The translations under genes and the position numbers were made by a program. Below are positions 8,726 through 17,367 of a DNA stretch of 64,000 bases, in pieces. A model generated the notes under the pieces. The model was not told where the DNA came from, did no database searches, and saw nothing but the letters and a program-made list of their open reading frames with translations. Origin of the DNA: Yersinia ruckeri ATCC 29473 (GTDB taxonomy: Bacteria; Pseudomonadota; Gammaproteobacteria; Enterobacterales; Enterobacteriaceae); contig NZ_KN150747.1 in the NCBI RefSeq assembly GCF_000754815.1, positions 3,072,896 through 3,136,895 on the forward strand. The letters are read 5' to 3'. Position 1 is the first letter of the stretch. Each line of letters begins with the position of its first letter.

Positions 8726-9772
8726 TCACACCACCTTTGCGCACAGAGTGGCATTGACCCGGCTTGGAATCACCAGCGGGGAAGATTGCATCAGCAGGAA
8801 ACGTTGAGCCGGATCTTCCTGAAGCCAGCTTTTCGGCGCATAGGCCATGGGACCATAGTTGAAGGCCGGATCGAGAATAGCGGCAAAGCTGCGCGTTCCC
8901 ATCAAATCGGCACCGGACATAATGACCAAGCCATCAGCCAGCATCGGTTTTTCAACCCCATCAACCGGGTCAATGTACCAATCGTTATAGAGCCACAAAT
9001 CAAACTGACCCCAACGGCCTTTATACACCGCGCCTTTGCCCACGCGCGCACCGGCATCAATCTGATTGCCAAACGGGCTTAATGCCGGGAAGACGATGGC
9101 GTTGTCTTTGATGGTGGTATCCAGTCGGAACGCGCGCCATGACGAGGTGGTAAACACCAGGTCGGTCACGACTGCACCAGAGTCTTTCAGTACCTGAGTC
9201 TGCCACAACTCAATATCTTGCGAAGGCTTGTCGTTGGTTGCCCCTGCCGCAACCACCATCGGCCATTTGTCACTACCACTGAGGGCGACGGTTAACGCGG
9301 CAGAACGACCAAAATCAATCACGGTGGTGTCAAAACCTTCACCGGTGACGGTGATGGTACCGGACGCCAGCGCATTGGCGGCCATCCACTCCAGTCGGCG
9401 GTTGACCATATCGATCTGATCGGCCATTTCGAATTGCAGATTTAGCATTTCACGCTCGGCGGCGGTGTACTCGCCACCAATCCGCTCACCAATCTGGCGA
9501 CGGATTGGCTTACGCAGATCAGGTGCGCGCTTATCTTTGATGTACGGCGGTTTAAAGGTATTGGTTTGCAGACGGCGACTTTCTACCAGCTTGCCCTGCA
9601 CCAGCGGCGAAACGAACGGAGCCATACGACGCTGCCCTACATCCACATCGATGGACACAAACTCGGTATCAGAGGTCACCACGTTGGGAAAGAATCGGTC
9701 GAGTAAGAAATTTTGTGAGGTTTTCAGGTTGGGGACGGTCTGCACCAACACATTGGTATCAAAAATATTCAT
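8726..9772 (-). CDS. Major capsid protein, lambda gpE family
   Basis: This 348-residue protein is close in length to lambda gpE (341). It shows gpE-type signatures: FFPNVVTSDTEFVSIDVDVG, then MAPFVSPLVQGK, and PPYIKDKRAPDLRKPIRRQIG. It builds the icosahedral shell with the HK97 fold. It follows the gpD decoration gene after a 100-base gap that holds no gene. The capsid identity, with gpD and gpW beside it, shows the head module is lambda-derived. Confidence 0.9.
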   Translation of the reverse strand: MNIFDTNVLVQTVPNLKTSQNFLLDRFFPNVVTSDTEFVSIDVDVGQRRMAPFVSPLVQGKLVESRRLQTNTFKPPYIKDKRAPDLRKPIRRQIGERIGGEYTAAEREMLNLQFEMADQIDMVNRRLEWMAANALASGTITVTGEGFDTTVIDFGRSAALTVALSGSDKWPMVVAAGATNDKPSQDIELWQTQVLKDSGAVVTDLVFTTSSWRAFRLDTTIKDNAIVFPALSPFGNQIDAGARVGKGAVYKGRWGQFDLWLYNDWYIDPVDGVEKPMLADGLVIMSGADLMGTRSFAAILDPAFNYGPMAYAPKSWLQEDPAQRFLLMQSSPLVIPSRVNATLCAKVV

Positions 9773-9876
9773 GAAATCTCTCTATAAAATAGCCCGACAA
9801 CCTGCGCTGCCGGACGGAATGAAGACGTGCAACGCCCTACCAAAGAAATGGCATCAGTCAATACAGACAAACAGAG

Positions 9877-10275
9877 TTAGGTATTAGACGCGGTCAGGCT
9901 GCTACGGAGGAAAATAGAATACGGACGAAGAGCCACAGCAAGATCGGCCAGCGTCCAGCTGTCATCAAAAATAACCCGATGTTGATTAAACTCGCCCATC
10001 AGATAAACCCCAGCCTGAACTGCACCAGTCGTGGCATCGGCGTCATCAACCAAAATAGCGCAAGGTACTTGACTGCCATCCGTCGCCGTTTTAACCGATT
10101 GGATATAGGCTTTAGTCGTCGTGATTTGCCCCAAAACCGTACCCCGTCGCAGAACACCCGCAGAAAGGCTGACGGTATCGGTGACCAGTTGCAGCGGCCC
10201 ACTGACCAGTTGATCCGGAACAAAAACCGCCTGAGTGACGCCGGGAGTAAAACTATTCTGTCCTATCTCATTCAT
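9877..10275 (-). CDS. Head decoration protein, lambda gpD-like
   Basis: This 132-residue protein has the gpD/SHP pattern: a conserved TDTVSLSAGVLRRGTVLGQI segment, then CAILVDDADATTGAVQAGVY and a short C-terminal helix. gpD trimers bind the expanded capsid and stabilise it during packaging. It overlaps the scaffold gene by four bases and precedes the capsid gene, as in lambda. Confidence 0.85.
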   Translation of the reverse strand: MNEIGQNSFTPGVTQAVFVPDQLVSGPLQLVTDTVSLSAGVLRRGTVLGQITTTKAYIQSVKTATDGSQVPCAILVDDADATTGAVQAGVYLMGEFNQHRVIFDDSWTLADLAVALRPYSIFLRSSLTASNT

Positions 10276-10910
10276 GATTTTTTACCTACCGTTTGGTTAT
10301 ACAAACCCGTCATTTTACTGACCAGCGCCTGAGCCGAGCCGCTTGGGGCATCGGCCGCATCCTGACCCACTTGCACATTACCCAACGCCTGCATCCGCTC
10401 ATCCAGAGAACGCTTGCGAGGGGTTGATGCTGCGGGGGTCGCCGCTGAAGTTGAGGCCAGCACGCGAATAACTGCGGCAGAACTCATGCCGGAGTTCAAC
10501 GCCAGTGAAGCGGCTAAATCCACGCGACCCGCTGCATGTTTGCTGCCAAAAATCCTTGCACAGCGCTTACGCTCAGCCCGACGACCCTTTTTAACATTGC
10601 GGTCTTCGTCTTCATCATCGCCGTCATCGTCTTCCCCCTCATCCGCATCGGCGTCATCGCTGTCGTCTTCTGCATCAGGGTCTTTTTCATCCTGATCGTC
10701 ATCATCGCTTTCAGCGCGACGCCCCTTGGCTTTTTTGCCGTTTTTTTCCTCGTCTTCGTTATCGTCCTGATCCTCATCCTCTTCAGCATGACGGCCTTTA
10801 GCCTTCTTCGACTTTTCCTTATCCTTATCCTTATCCTTATCCTCTTCATTTTCTTCAGATGCCTTGGCACCACGGCCAAACAGGTGAGAAAAACCTTTAA
10901 TTTTCGCCAT
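10272..10910 (-). CDS. Highly charged capsid scaffold-like protein
   Basis: This 212-residue protein occupies the Nu3 position between protease and gpD. Residues 18-105 are extremely charged, with DK repeats and long D/E runs, and contain three spaced copies of a basic motif (KKAKGRHAE, KKAKGRRAE, KKGRRAE). The DNA encoding the DK run is a six-base repeat. From about residue 110 the sequence becomes ordered: AERKRCARIFGSKHAAGRVD, then LAASLALNSGMSSAAVIRVL, a segment seen at the C terminus of phage protease/scaffold proteins. It probably serves as an internal scaffold cleaved or expelled at maturation. The charged insert is unusual in size. Confidence 0.6.
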   Translation of the reverse strand: MAKIKGFSHLFGRGAKASEENEEDKDKDKDKEKSKKAKGRHAEEDEDQDDNEDEEKNGKKAKGRRAESDDDDQDEKDPDAEDDSDDADADEGEDDDGDDEDEDRNVKKGRRAERKRCARIFGSKHAAGRVDLAASLALNSGMSSAAVIRVLASTSAATPAASTPRKRSLDERMQALGNVQVGQDAADAPSGSAQALVSKMTGLYNQTVGKKS

Positions 10911-11767
10911 TACTCTTCTCCAACTTGGTTTAATAAAGCCCGGAATGCGGTATCCGGTGCGGCCACTTCATCAGCCAGCCCCAGTTGCACGCCGTCAGCG
11001 GCCAACAAGCAGGCCGCCTGAGTATCCCGAATGATTTTTTCTGCTATCCCGCGATTGCGGGCAACGGTACTGACAAATAAGCGCCCCATTTCATCAACAT
11101 CAGACTGGATGGACTGCTGTGCCTCTTCACTTAACGGGGTGTAAGGGTTAGATTCAGCCTTGCGATCGCCGTAGGTAATGATGGTCACCTGTAGGCCATC
11201 GGCTTTGATACGCTGCGACCAATCCACATGCATCACAATCACCCCCACCGACCCCACGCCACCGGTTCGCGGTACCACAATCCGGTCGGCGGCACTCGCC
11301 AGCGCGTAAGCCGCCGAATAGGCATTCTCTGACAAGATGGCCCAGATCGGCTTTTGCCCACGAGAAGCATAAATTTCATCAACCAGATCAAAACATCCGG
11401 CCACCTCACCGCCGGGCGAATCAATATCCAGGCAAATACCCTTGACGGTTTTGTCATACAGCGCCCGGAGAAAACAGGCGCGGATGCCGTCATAGCCCGT
11501 CATGCCACTGTAGGGGCGCAAACTCCCCAGTTTCTGCACCAAGGTGCCCTGAATAGGAATGATGGCAATCCCCTCAACGACGTCATAGCCAGTATCCCGG
11601 CCTTTGCGGGTAAAAACTTCATCATCGTCGTCACCCCAGTCAGTACTGGACTGAATGCGGGTCAGGCCGAATCTGTCGGTCAGCGCGGCCATCACCACTT
11701 CCGCTTTGCGCGGATGTAGCGCCAACGGGGTATTGAACAGCCGCTGAGCCAAGTGCGGTAAATTCAC
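10910..11767 (-). CDS. S49-family head maturation protease, lambda gpC-like
   Basis: This 285-residue protein is an SppA/S49-type serine peptidase. Visible motifs are DIDSPGGEVAGCFDLVDEIY, the nucleophile region ENAYSAAYALASAADRIVVP, GGVGSVGVIVMHVDWS, and a downstream lysine in YGDRKAE. It processes the scaffold and portal during prohead maturation. It overlaps the portal stop by four bases and abuts the scaffold gene, as lambda C and Nu3 do; here the scaffold is a separate gene rather than an internal start. Confidence 0.85.
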   Translation of the reverse strand: MNLPHLAQRLFNTPLALHPRKAEVVMAALTDRFGLTRIQSSTDWGDDDDEVFTRKGRDTGYDVVEGIAIIPIQGTLVQKLGSLRPYSGMTGYDGIRACFLRALYDKTVKGICLDIDSPGGEVAGCFDLVDEIYASRGQKPIWAILSENAYSAAYALASAADRIVVPRTGGVGSVGVIVMHVDWSQRIKADGLQVTIITYGDRKAESNPYTPLSEEAQQSIQSDVDEMGRLFVSTVARNRGIAEKIIRDTQAACLLAADGVQLGLADEVAAPDTAFRALLNQVGEE

Positions 11768-13398
11768 GGTGCCTCCGGTTTTTGTTGTTGGTCAGGTGCA
11801 AAGGTTTCGGCTTGCAGCCAGGTGGGGATAGGTAAATCTCGTTCGATATAGGCCTGACGTTCCCGCTGGCGCTGATCCAGCAATTCTTCCCAGTCTTCGC
11901 CCACGTTTTCGGCCGCCTCCATTTCGAGGGTGGATAGCCCGGCTTCCATGCCTAGAATGGCGCCTTTCTTCTCGGCAACTGGATCGACCCAGCCGCGACC
12001 TGGCCCCATCCATTGAGCACGGCAATATGCCGCTTTAGCAGCAAGGAAATCCGGCGCACCCGCAGGTAAAGGAACCTCACCTAAATCATGCAGTTCTTCG
12101 ATAAAGCACGACAAAATGGGCTGAGCCATTCCTGCGGCAAAATCATCCCGCCGACGAGTCAGGGTTTTCCACGCCTCCAGCATGGCTGAACGGGCTGAAC
12201 TGTAATTCACATCAGACCAGTCCTGCGTTAACTGTTGGGTGGAAATGCCCAGCGCCGCCGCCACGTTGCGCAAAGCGGCACTTTCAAACGCCGTAAAGTT
12301 GCTGGTCGGTCTGGCCGCGTTAAGCGTGGTCATCGACTCCCCTGGTGCCAGAATGGGAATACGCGCGCCAGATTGCAGAGAAATTCGCTTCTCATCGTGA
12401 AACTCTCGACGCAGATCCTGATACTTGCTGACATCATCATTATCCAGCGCATCGCCGACTAACTGAGGGTCATAAGGTGAGGTGATATAGGCGGCAAACA
12501 CGGAATTCAGAATGGAAGCTTCCAGCTCCACCTGATCGTACTTAATCAACATTTTCAGGCGCTGTACTATCGGGGTAAAAATACTGATGCCCCGATGTTG
12601 GGAAGCCCGCTCTGCGTCAAAATCATGAATAACAATCGGACGTCCCCACGGCGTTTCACGGGGAATACGCTCCCAGGTCATGGTTGCCGCACCACTCCAC
12701 CAGTCACCCATATGAGCCTTACGGATGTGGTAGGCCACCGGCACGCCATCTGCATCGATTTCCACGCCACCGCGAATAGTCGGCATATCAAAATTCTGCT
12801 GCGGATTACACAACCGGTCTGGGTCAACCACCTGCATCGCGGTGGCATACTGCGCCCGTCCGTAACCGAGACGATCGGGCCGATATTGCATCACGCACAG
12901 CGCATCGCCATCCGTCAGTTTGTGGCGAAAAGCCAGCCGTAACAATTGGGACACGGTTTTCTTGCGCTCGACATCGCTGTAACGCCCCGGATCGTTTGCC
13001 CAAGTACGCCACCCCGACTCTACCGCGCGACCATATTCATCTGCCCATTTGGCATCAAAGGCTTTATTGCCGGTCATCAACGCCAGAGTGCGATAGTCCA
13101 CTTTAGCCAGTGGCCGGAAATCCGCGCCAACAGCGTTATCCAGAATGCGGGTAACGCTGCCAGATGCCCAGCCATCGTTACGCACCATGTCGCGGACGCG
13201 GGAAACCACCCGGTCACGGTAAATATTGATTTCATTATCCGGCGACCATAGCGCCGGTTGCCAGTTAGCCATTGAATCGCTGAATGAATCAGCAGCGTCG
13301 TAAGGCACACCACCCGATCCGTTTAGCATGGATGCACGGGAGCGTGAGGGTGCCAGTGGGCGGCCATCCGGCCCCAATATCCTCACTTCATTTTTCAT
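11764..13398 (-). CDS. Phage portal protein, lambda gpB family
   Basis: This 544-residue protein matches lambda-type portals: RVRDMVRNDGWASGSVTRIL near residue 70, DGDALCVMQYRPDR, HDFDAERASQHRGISIFTPI and the QDWSDVNYSSARSAMLEAWK motif. It forms the dodecameric ring at one vertex, the channel for DNA packaging. It overlaps gpW (one base) and the protease (four bases), in keeping with the head operon. Confidence 0.9.
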   Translation of the reverse strand: MKNEVRILGPDGRPLAPSRSRASMLNGSGGVPYDAADSFSDSMANWQPALWSPDNEINIYRDRVVSRVRDMVRNDGWASGSVTRILDNAVGADFRPLAKVDYRTLALMTGNKAFDAKWADEYGRAVESGWRTWANDPGRYSDVERKKTVSQLLRLAFRHKLTDGDALCVMQYRPDRLGYGRAQYATAMQVVDPDRLCNPQQNFDMPTIRGGVEIDADGVPVAYHIRKAHMGDWWSGAATMTWERIPRETPWGRPIVIHDFDAERASQHRGISIFTPIVQRLKMLIKYDQVELEASILNSVFAAYITSPYDPQLVGDALDNDDVSKYQDLRREFHDEKRISLQSGARIPILAPGESMTTLNAARPTSNFTAFESAALRNVAAALGISTQQLTQDWSDVNYSSARSAMLEAWKTLTRRRDDFAAGMAQPILSCFIEELHDLGEVPLPAGAPDFLAAKAAYCRAQWMGPGRGWVDPVAEKKGAILGMEAGLSTLEMEAAENVGEDWEELLDQRQRERQAYIERDLPIPTWLQAETFAPDQQQKPEAP

Positions 13399-13661
13399 CA
13401 GTAACGAAACCTCAGCGCCCTGCGTGAACGCTTAACAATGCCTAACTGAGCCTGCAAAAGCTGAATAAGCCCCACAAGGCCACTGATATCGGTCTGTTGA
13501 TAGGTCACTGACCGAGTACCATCACCCTGTGCATAAGAAAACGACACCCCTTTCGCGCCAGAAGACAGCTCGATATAAGCCTGCTGCGCGCGGGTTAATG
13601 CTTCCTGTAATTGGGCGCGAGTCATCGCACCGGCCAACAGGCTGGTGTTTGCATCGAACAT
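13398..13661 (-). CDS. Head-to-tail joining protein gpW
   Basis: This 87-residue protein is a little longer than lambda gpW (68). It contains the family pattern LQEALTRAQQAYIELSSGAK, then a beta hairpin (GVSFSYAQGDGTRSVTYQQT) and a second helix. gpW closes the portal after packaging and allows tail joining. It sits between the large terminase and portal genes exactly as in lambda. Confidence 0.85.
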   Translation of the reverse strand: MFDANTSLLAGAMTRAQLQEALTRAQQAYIELSSGAKGVSFSYAQGDGTRSVTYQQTDISGLVGLIQLLQAQLGIVKRSRRALRFRY

Positions 13662-13669
13662 AGAAATCC

Positions 13670-15649
13670 TTATGCCAGCCGTCTGGCAATGCGTTTAGGT
13701 GAAGGAGGATCTGATTCTTTGATAATGGCTCCGGGCAGGCGCAGACTGTTTTTTTCTTCGACCTCAACTGGCGGCGGTAACAACCGCTCGGGGTGAGTCA
13801 GAATTTTGTCTGCGGTTTGATTGAGTTTGAAACCCAAATGCAGCAAACCACATAAAGCCGCGTAGCTGTAGACCCGGCAATCCAGCGCCTCATTAGCCCG
13901 ACCCGGTAGTTGCTCCCAGACCCGATAACGTTGCCCACCTGAAATTTTGACTACCGAACGCTCCGCCAGTAATTGGCTGAAATAATGCAGATCCCGATCG
14001 GCTGGAAAGTGCATGCAGCCCGCCGATTCGCTACCCGGTGCCGGGAGATCAATATGTAGACGAGAGCGAATGGCATCTTTAGCCGCATTAACGCCTAAAA
14101 TAATCGGCCTGAACTGGGATTTTGAACGGGACGAAGGCTTTTTAGTCGGCCAGACCGGAGAGCGTTTCCCCCCACGCGCGGATTCCCCTTTTATCGCCCA
14201 AATACGCCGACCAAGCCGCTCTTTGGCAAACTCGTACACCTTCTGGGTATGGTGACCACCGGAATCCATGCAAGCGGCCATAATGGTAAAACCTCTGCCA
14301 TCAGCTCGCCGCCAGATTTGTTTCAGATAGGCATCCAGCCGCAACCAAGGCTCGTCAGTTTGCAAATCCCCCTCAATGACATCAAAAGCAACTGACCAGC
14401 TTTCTTCATTTTTGCCCCACCCCGTCACCTCAATTTCAAAGCGGTCATCTTGCGTATCAATACCGGCGGTTAATACCGCCACACCATCCGGCACTTCTGC
14501 GGCGAAGAGTTCACAGCGTTCAATCAGTTTCTTTTCGCTCAGGGCTTTCTCGCCGCGATCTTCATAAGGTTCACCCAAGACCAGGTTGATAAAGGTCTGG
14601 CGCATTAAAGCGTCATCTTTTACCCGCAACCATTCAGCCACCAGATATTTCCAAGCAGCATTAGGGAACAGGCTGTATCCCGCCCAGATATGAAAACCGG
14701 CATGACCTTTAAATGTTTTTGTTGCCTGCCACTTCCCGCGTTTTACCATCCCAGCCTTTTCGTTGTGATGAATGACACAACCATTGTGACGGCAGACATA
14801 GTAAGCCGTGTCTGGCAAGCCCACCCCGTCCGCATCTTTATCCCACTTGATGCCGTAAGGCGTATCTGGCCCACCCCATTCCAGCGTTTGATATTCGCCG
14901 CACTGCGGACAAGGAACGTAATACTTTCGCTGGTCGCTCTCATCGTAGGCTTTTTCAATTCGGCTGATCCCTTTAACCGTGGGCGTCGAACCCAGCACTA
15001 TTTTGCGGTTCCAGAAGGTTTCAGAACGTTTGGTACCCAGCGCTATTTGGTCGCCATCCACCCCAGCACCGGAAACAGGGTAGCCATCCACCTCATCGAA
15101 CAAAATGATGCGACAGGTAATACGCCGGAAACCGCCAGGGCTATTAGCGCCTACCAGGGTCAGATTCGAACCGTTGAGAAATTGTTTTTTCAGGATAGTT
15201 TGATTGCTGCTTTTGGCTTTCAGATCGCCCGAGATCGCTTTTAAGGCCGGAGTATCGCGCAGCATCGGGGTAATTTCGGTTTTACTGTAATCCTCGGCAT
15301 CTTCGACCCGAGGCTGAACCACCAGAATTGGCGAGGGGTCATGTGCCAGATAATAGCCAATCACATGGTCGAGAATTTTGGTGTAGCCGACGCGGGCTGA
15401 TTTCATCACCGAAACCTGTGTAACACGGGGATCGGTAATCGCATCCATCATGCCATCCTGATAGGCAAATGAACGGAAGCGACCGGTTTGCGCACTGGTT
15501 TCCTTCGACAAAACCGCATACTTATTGGCCCACTCGCTCAATGACAACGGCTCGGGCGGTTTGATATTGCTTCTTCGTTGATACAGCTCTTTGGTGAAAT
15601 TATCCCAGGCCGATAAATTAGCTGTCCCCTCGGGTGTTATCGGTATCAA
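13670..15649 (-). CDS. Phage terminase large subunit, lambda gpA family
   Basis: This 659-residue protein is close to lambda gpA (641). The ATPase site is visible as MKSARVGYTK (Walker A variant, near residue 85) and CRIILFDEVDGYP (Walker B). The C-terminal nuclease region has TAGIDTQDDRFEIEVTGW and ACMDSGGHH. It pumps DNA into the prohead and cuts the cohesive ends. It overlaps the small subunit gene by 32 bases. The protein appears full-length, so packaging genes look intact in this otherwise damaged prophage. Confidence 0.9.
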   Translation of the reverse strand: MIPITPEGTANLSAWDNFTKELYQRRSNIKPPEPLSLSEWANKYAVLSKETSAQTGRFRSFAYQDGMMDAITDPRVTQVSVMKSARVGYTKILDHVIGYYLAHDPSPILVVQPRVEDAEDYSKTEITPMLRDTPALKAISGDLKAKSSNQTILKKQFLNGSNLTLVGANSPGGFRRITCRIILFDEVDGYPVSGAGVDGDQIALGTKRSETFWNRKIVLGSTPTVKGISRIEKAYDESDQRKYYVPCPQCGEYQTLEWGGPDTPYGIKWDKDADGVGLPDTAYYVCRHNGCVIHHNEKAGMVKRGKWQATKTFKGHAGFHIWAGYSLFPNAAWKYLVAEWLRVKDDALMRQTFINLVLGEPYEDRGEKALSEKKLIERCELFAAEVPDGVAVLTAGIDTQDDRFEIEVTGWGKNEESWSVAFDVIEGDLQTDEPWLRLDAYLKQIWRRADGRGFTIMAACMDSGGHHTQKVYEFAKERLGRRIWAIKGESARGGKRSPVWPTKKPSSRSKSQFRPIILGVNAAKDAIRSRLHIDLPAPGSESAGCMHFPADRDLHYFSQLLAERSVVKISGGQRYRVWEQLPGRANEALDCRVYSYAALCGLLHLGFKLNQTADKILTHPERLLPPPVEVEEKNSLRLPGAIIKESDPPSPKRIARRLA

Positions 15650-16229
15650 GGCTTAATTCCTCCATTGCCTCATAAACCACTTCTTGCAGTGCTGTCACAA
15701 ACTCCGCGTCGTCGGTGGTTGAGGCCAGAACCCGCAAGCGGGGACCCTGTTCTGGAGCGATAGCAATCAACCGGGTTCGCATACGGGAATACTCTTGCCC
15801 TACCGCCTCGGTCATTTCTTTATAGGGGAGTACCTGCCCGGATTTGATCTCGTACTCAAGCCTGGTAAGCAGCGCCAGAAAGTTTTCTTTCATTTCGCGG
15901 GCTTCATCGATGGTCATATCGACGCCGTTCTCGGCAATCATCTTCTCGACAATTTTTGCCGGTGAATCTGCCGCATCTTTCGCTGACTTGTTACCCGATC
16001 TGTTACCTTTGGTGTTGTTACCCTGTCTGTTACCCAGTTTGTTACCTTGCGTGTTACCTGCGACTTTTTTCTCCGATCGGGTAACAGTTTTGCGAAAGCG
16101 TTCAATATTGGCGTTTGAGGCCTCAACATCGATGTCATCACCGGCCAAAACCAGCCAGCCGCGCGCCTTCCACGTCGTTACCGTTTTGCGGCTGACATCG
16201 TGAAGTTTGGCAAAATCTGACTGATTCAT
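15618..16229 (-). CDS. Terminase small subunit, Nu1-like, with Gly-Asn repeat linker
   Basis: This 203-residue protein starts with a winged-helix DNA-binding domain typical of Nu1 (MNQSDFAKLHDVSRKTVTTW, KARGWLVLAGDDIDVEAS). Residues about 58-82 form a GN repeat (GNTQGN, KLGNRQGN, NTKGNRSGN) encoded by tandem GGTAACA units. The C-terminal half is helical (DEAREMKENFLALLTRLEYE) and would bind the large subunit. It recognises the packaging site and recruits the large subunit. The repeat coding for the linker is shared with the non-coding leader just upstream, which is odd and is discussed as a finding. Confidence 0.85.
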   Translation of the reverse strand: MNQSDFAKLHDVSRKTVTTWKARGWLVLAGDDIDVEASNANIERFRKTVTRSEKKVAGNTQGNKLGNRQGNNTKGNRSGNKSAKDAADSPAKIVEKMIAENGVDMTIDEAREMKENFLALLTRLEYEIKSGQVLPYKEMTEAVGQEYSRMRTRLIAIAPEQGPRLRVLASTTDDAEFVTALQEVVYEAMEELSLDTDNTRGDS

Positions 16230-16255
16230 CTGTTACCTCGTTGTTACCTGTTACC
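15989..16255 (+). repeat. Ten-copy TGTTACC iteron array over terminase small gene
   Basis: TGTTACC occurs at 15989, 16001, 16016, 16028, 16040, 16052, 16231, 16242 and 16249, and inverted at 16080-16086. Spacing within the main block is 12 bases except for one 15-base step. Three copies lie outside the coding region, immediately upstream of the ATG at 16229. The array may be the packaging recognition site for the small terminase; this is inference. Confidence 0.7.
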
Positions 16256-16354
16256 CAAATTTCAAAAGTTCATAGCTAGACGCAGAACGCGGCGCGCAAT
16301 GCCCGTGCAGTAAATAAGTCGTGGGAAGGACCCAAAAAATTCTGAGGAGGAACA

Positions 16355-17002
16355 CTATCGCTTGGCGGTGGCCAGCGCATTCTGAATGGCCTTGGTCAAC
16401 TCTCCCGGCATCAGTGCCGCTGCCATGATGCTAGCGCGATCCCTATATCCCAGCGTTGGTTTGACCGTCAGCGCATTCCCAAAGCGGATCAGCAGCTTAG
16501 GCGCACGTTGTTTCACTCTCGGCCTGTGGGTGCCATTGGCCGATCGCTTCTGGCGCTTCTTATTCTTTTTACCCTTGCTGACTTTCTTCCGCTGCCATAC
16601 GCCATTAACGCCATCCACATCACCTACAAAGACATTATCTTTAGCCTTGAGCTGGCTCATCTTGTTGCGAGTGAGGTTGCCGTATTTATTCAGCTTAAGG
16701 TTCTTAGGGTTCAGCAACGCTTTGCCATTCAGTTTATGTACCCCGCCGAACTCGAATGGCTCCAGATAGCCAGCAGCAATATCACGCACAAACACTCTGG
16801 CCTGCAATCGGTCTTTGCGGGCACCAAACGAGCCAACAGAATTAACAGTGAAAGGGGTCGGATTATCCAGATTGCGCTGCATACCCACTTTTTGAGCGGC
16901 GGCAATCTGGCGTGCAACACTTGTTAGCGCCTGAGCAGCAGCAAAGGGAATCTGCTTTTTTATCGACTGTAACTGATTAGATAAATCCTTAAGAGTTGCC
17001 AT
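16355..17002 (-). CDS. Basic phage protein, possibly minor tail protein Z-like
   Basis: This 215-residue lysine/arginine-rich protein begins MATLKDLSNQLQSIKKQIPF and continues with AAAQALTSVARQIAAAQKVG. This pattern is reminiscent of the prophage minor tail protein Z family, which has an amphipathic N-terminal helix and a very basic middle; residues about 135-165 are strongly basic. The position upstream of the terminase genes is unusual for a tail protein. The match is weak and the function is not known. A HK97 gp10-like tail completion role is another possibility. Confidence 0.5.
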   Translation of the reverse strand: MATLKDLSNQLQSIKKQIPFAAAQALTSVARQIAAAQKVGMQRNLDNPTPFTVNSVGSFGARKDRLQARVFVRDIAAGYLEPFEFGGVHKLNGKALLNPKNLKLNKYGNLTRNKMSQLKAKDNVFVGDVDGVNGVWQRKKVSKGKKNKKRQKRSANGTHRPRVKQRAPKLLIRFGNALTVKPTLGYRDRASIMAAALMPGELTKAIQNALATAKR

Positions 17003-17118
17003 GATCTATCCCTAAATAGAAAAGCCACCAGCATTAACCCCCACAGCGAGCCGGAGTTAACGAGGTGACTTTGGTTTGCGCATTATCGATGGCACTCAAT
17101 GAATACCATCTGTAATGA

Positions 17119-17367
17119 CTAGCTATCATCATCCGGGCGAGCTACTGCACGACAGGCAGCCATACAGGCTGTTTGCATATCTGTGCGAGCGATTGCTAGC
17201 CAGCGCATAACCTGCGGGTCGCCTTCATGTGTGAATTTAAGAAAATCCAGCTTTTTGAGAAAGTCACGACTGACGCCCTTAATCTCGTTCATCATTTCGA
17301 TATCTTCTGGGGCTAGTGTTCGATAGCCTTTTACCGTACTGCCGTCTTGTGGTTTTGCTTCATTCAT
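17119..17367 (-). CDS. Acb2/Tad1-like hairpin protein, candidate anti-CBASS sponge
   Basis: This 82-residue protein has the Acb2-type layout. GYRTLAPEDIEMMNEIKGVS (residues 14-33) is followed by a helical turn, then WLAIARTDMQTACMAACRAV and ARPDDDS at the end. Acb2 family proteins, used by phages to soak up cyclic dinucleotide or trinucleotide signals of CBASS, typically have GYRxLxxEEIxLMNxIK and RWLAIARTxLQxxFMALxRAVA; Tad1 anti-Thoeris proteins share the fold. I rely on remembered motifs; no search was possible. It sits in the non-structural region near the broken rha gene, where anti-defence genes are common. An unrelated helical hairpin remains possible. Confidence 0.65.
   Translation of the reverse strand: MNEAKPQDGSTVKGYRTLAPEDIEMMNEIKGVSRDFLKKLDFLKFTHEGDPQVMRWLAIARTDMQTACMAACRAVARPDDDS

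Noticed and set aside
10514-10879. Lysine/arginine/methionine-rich frame overlapping the scaffold gene
   Set aside because: It arises from the low-complexity acidic repeat read in another frame.
15989-16058. CRISPR array
   Set aside because: The repeats are 7-12 bases with tiny spacers and are mostly inside a coding frame; no cas genes are present.
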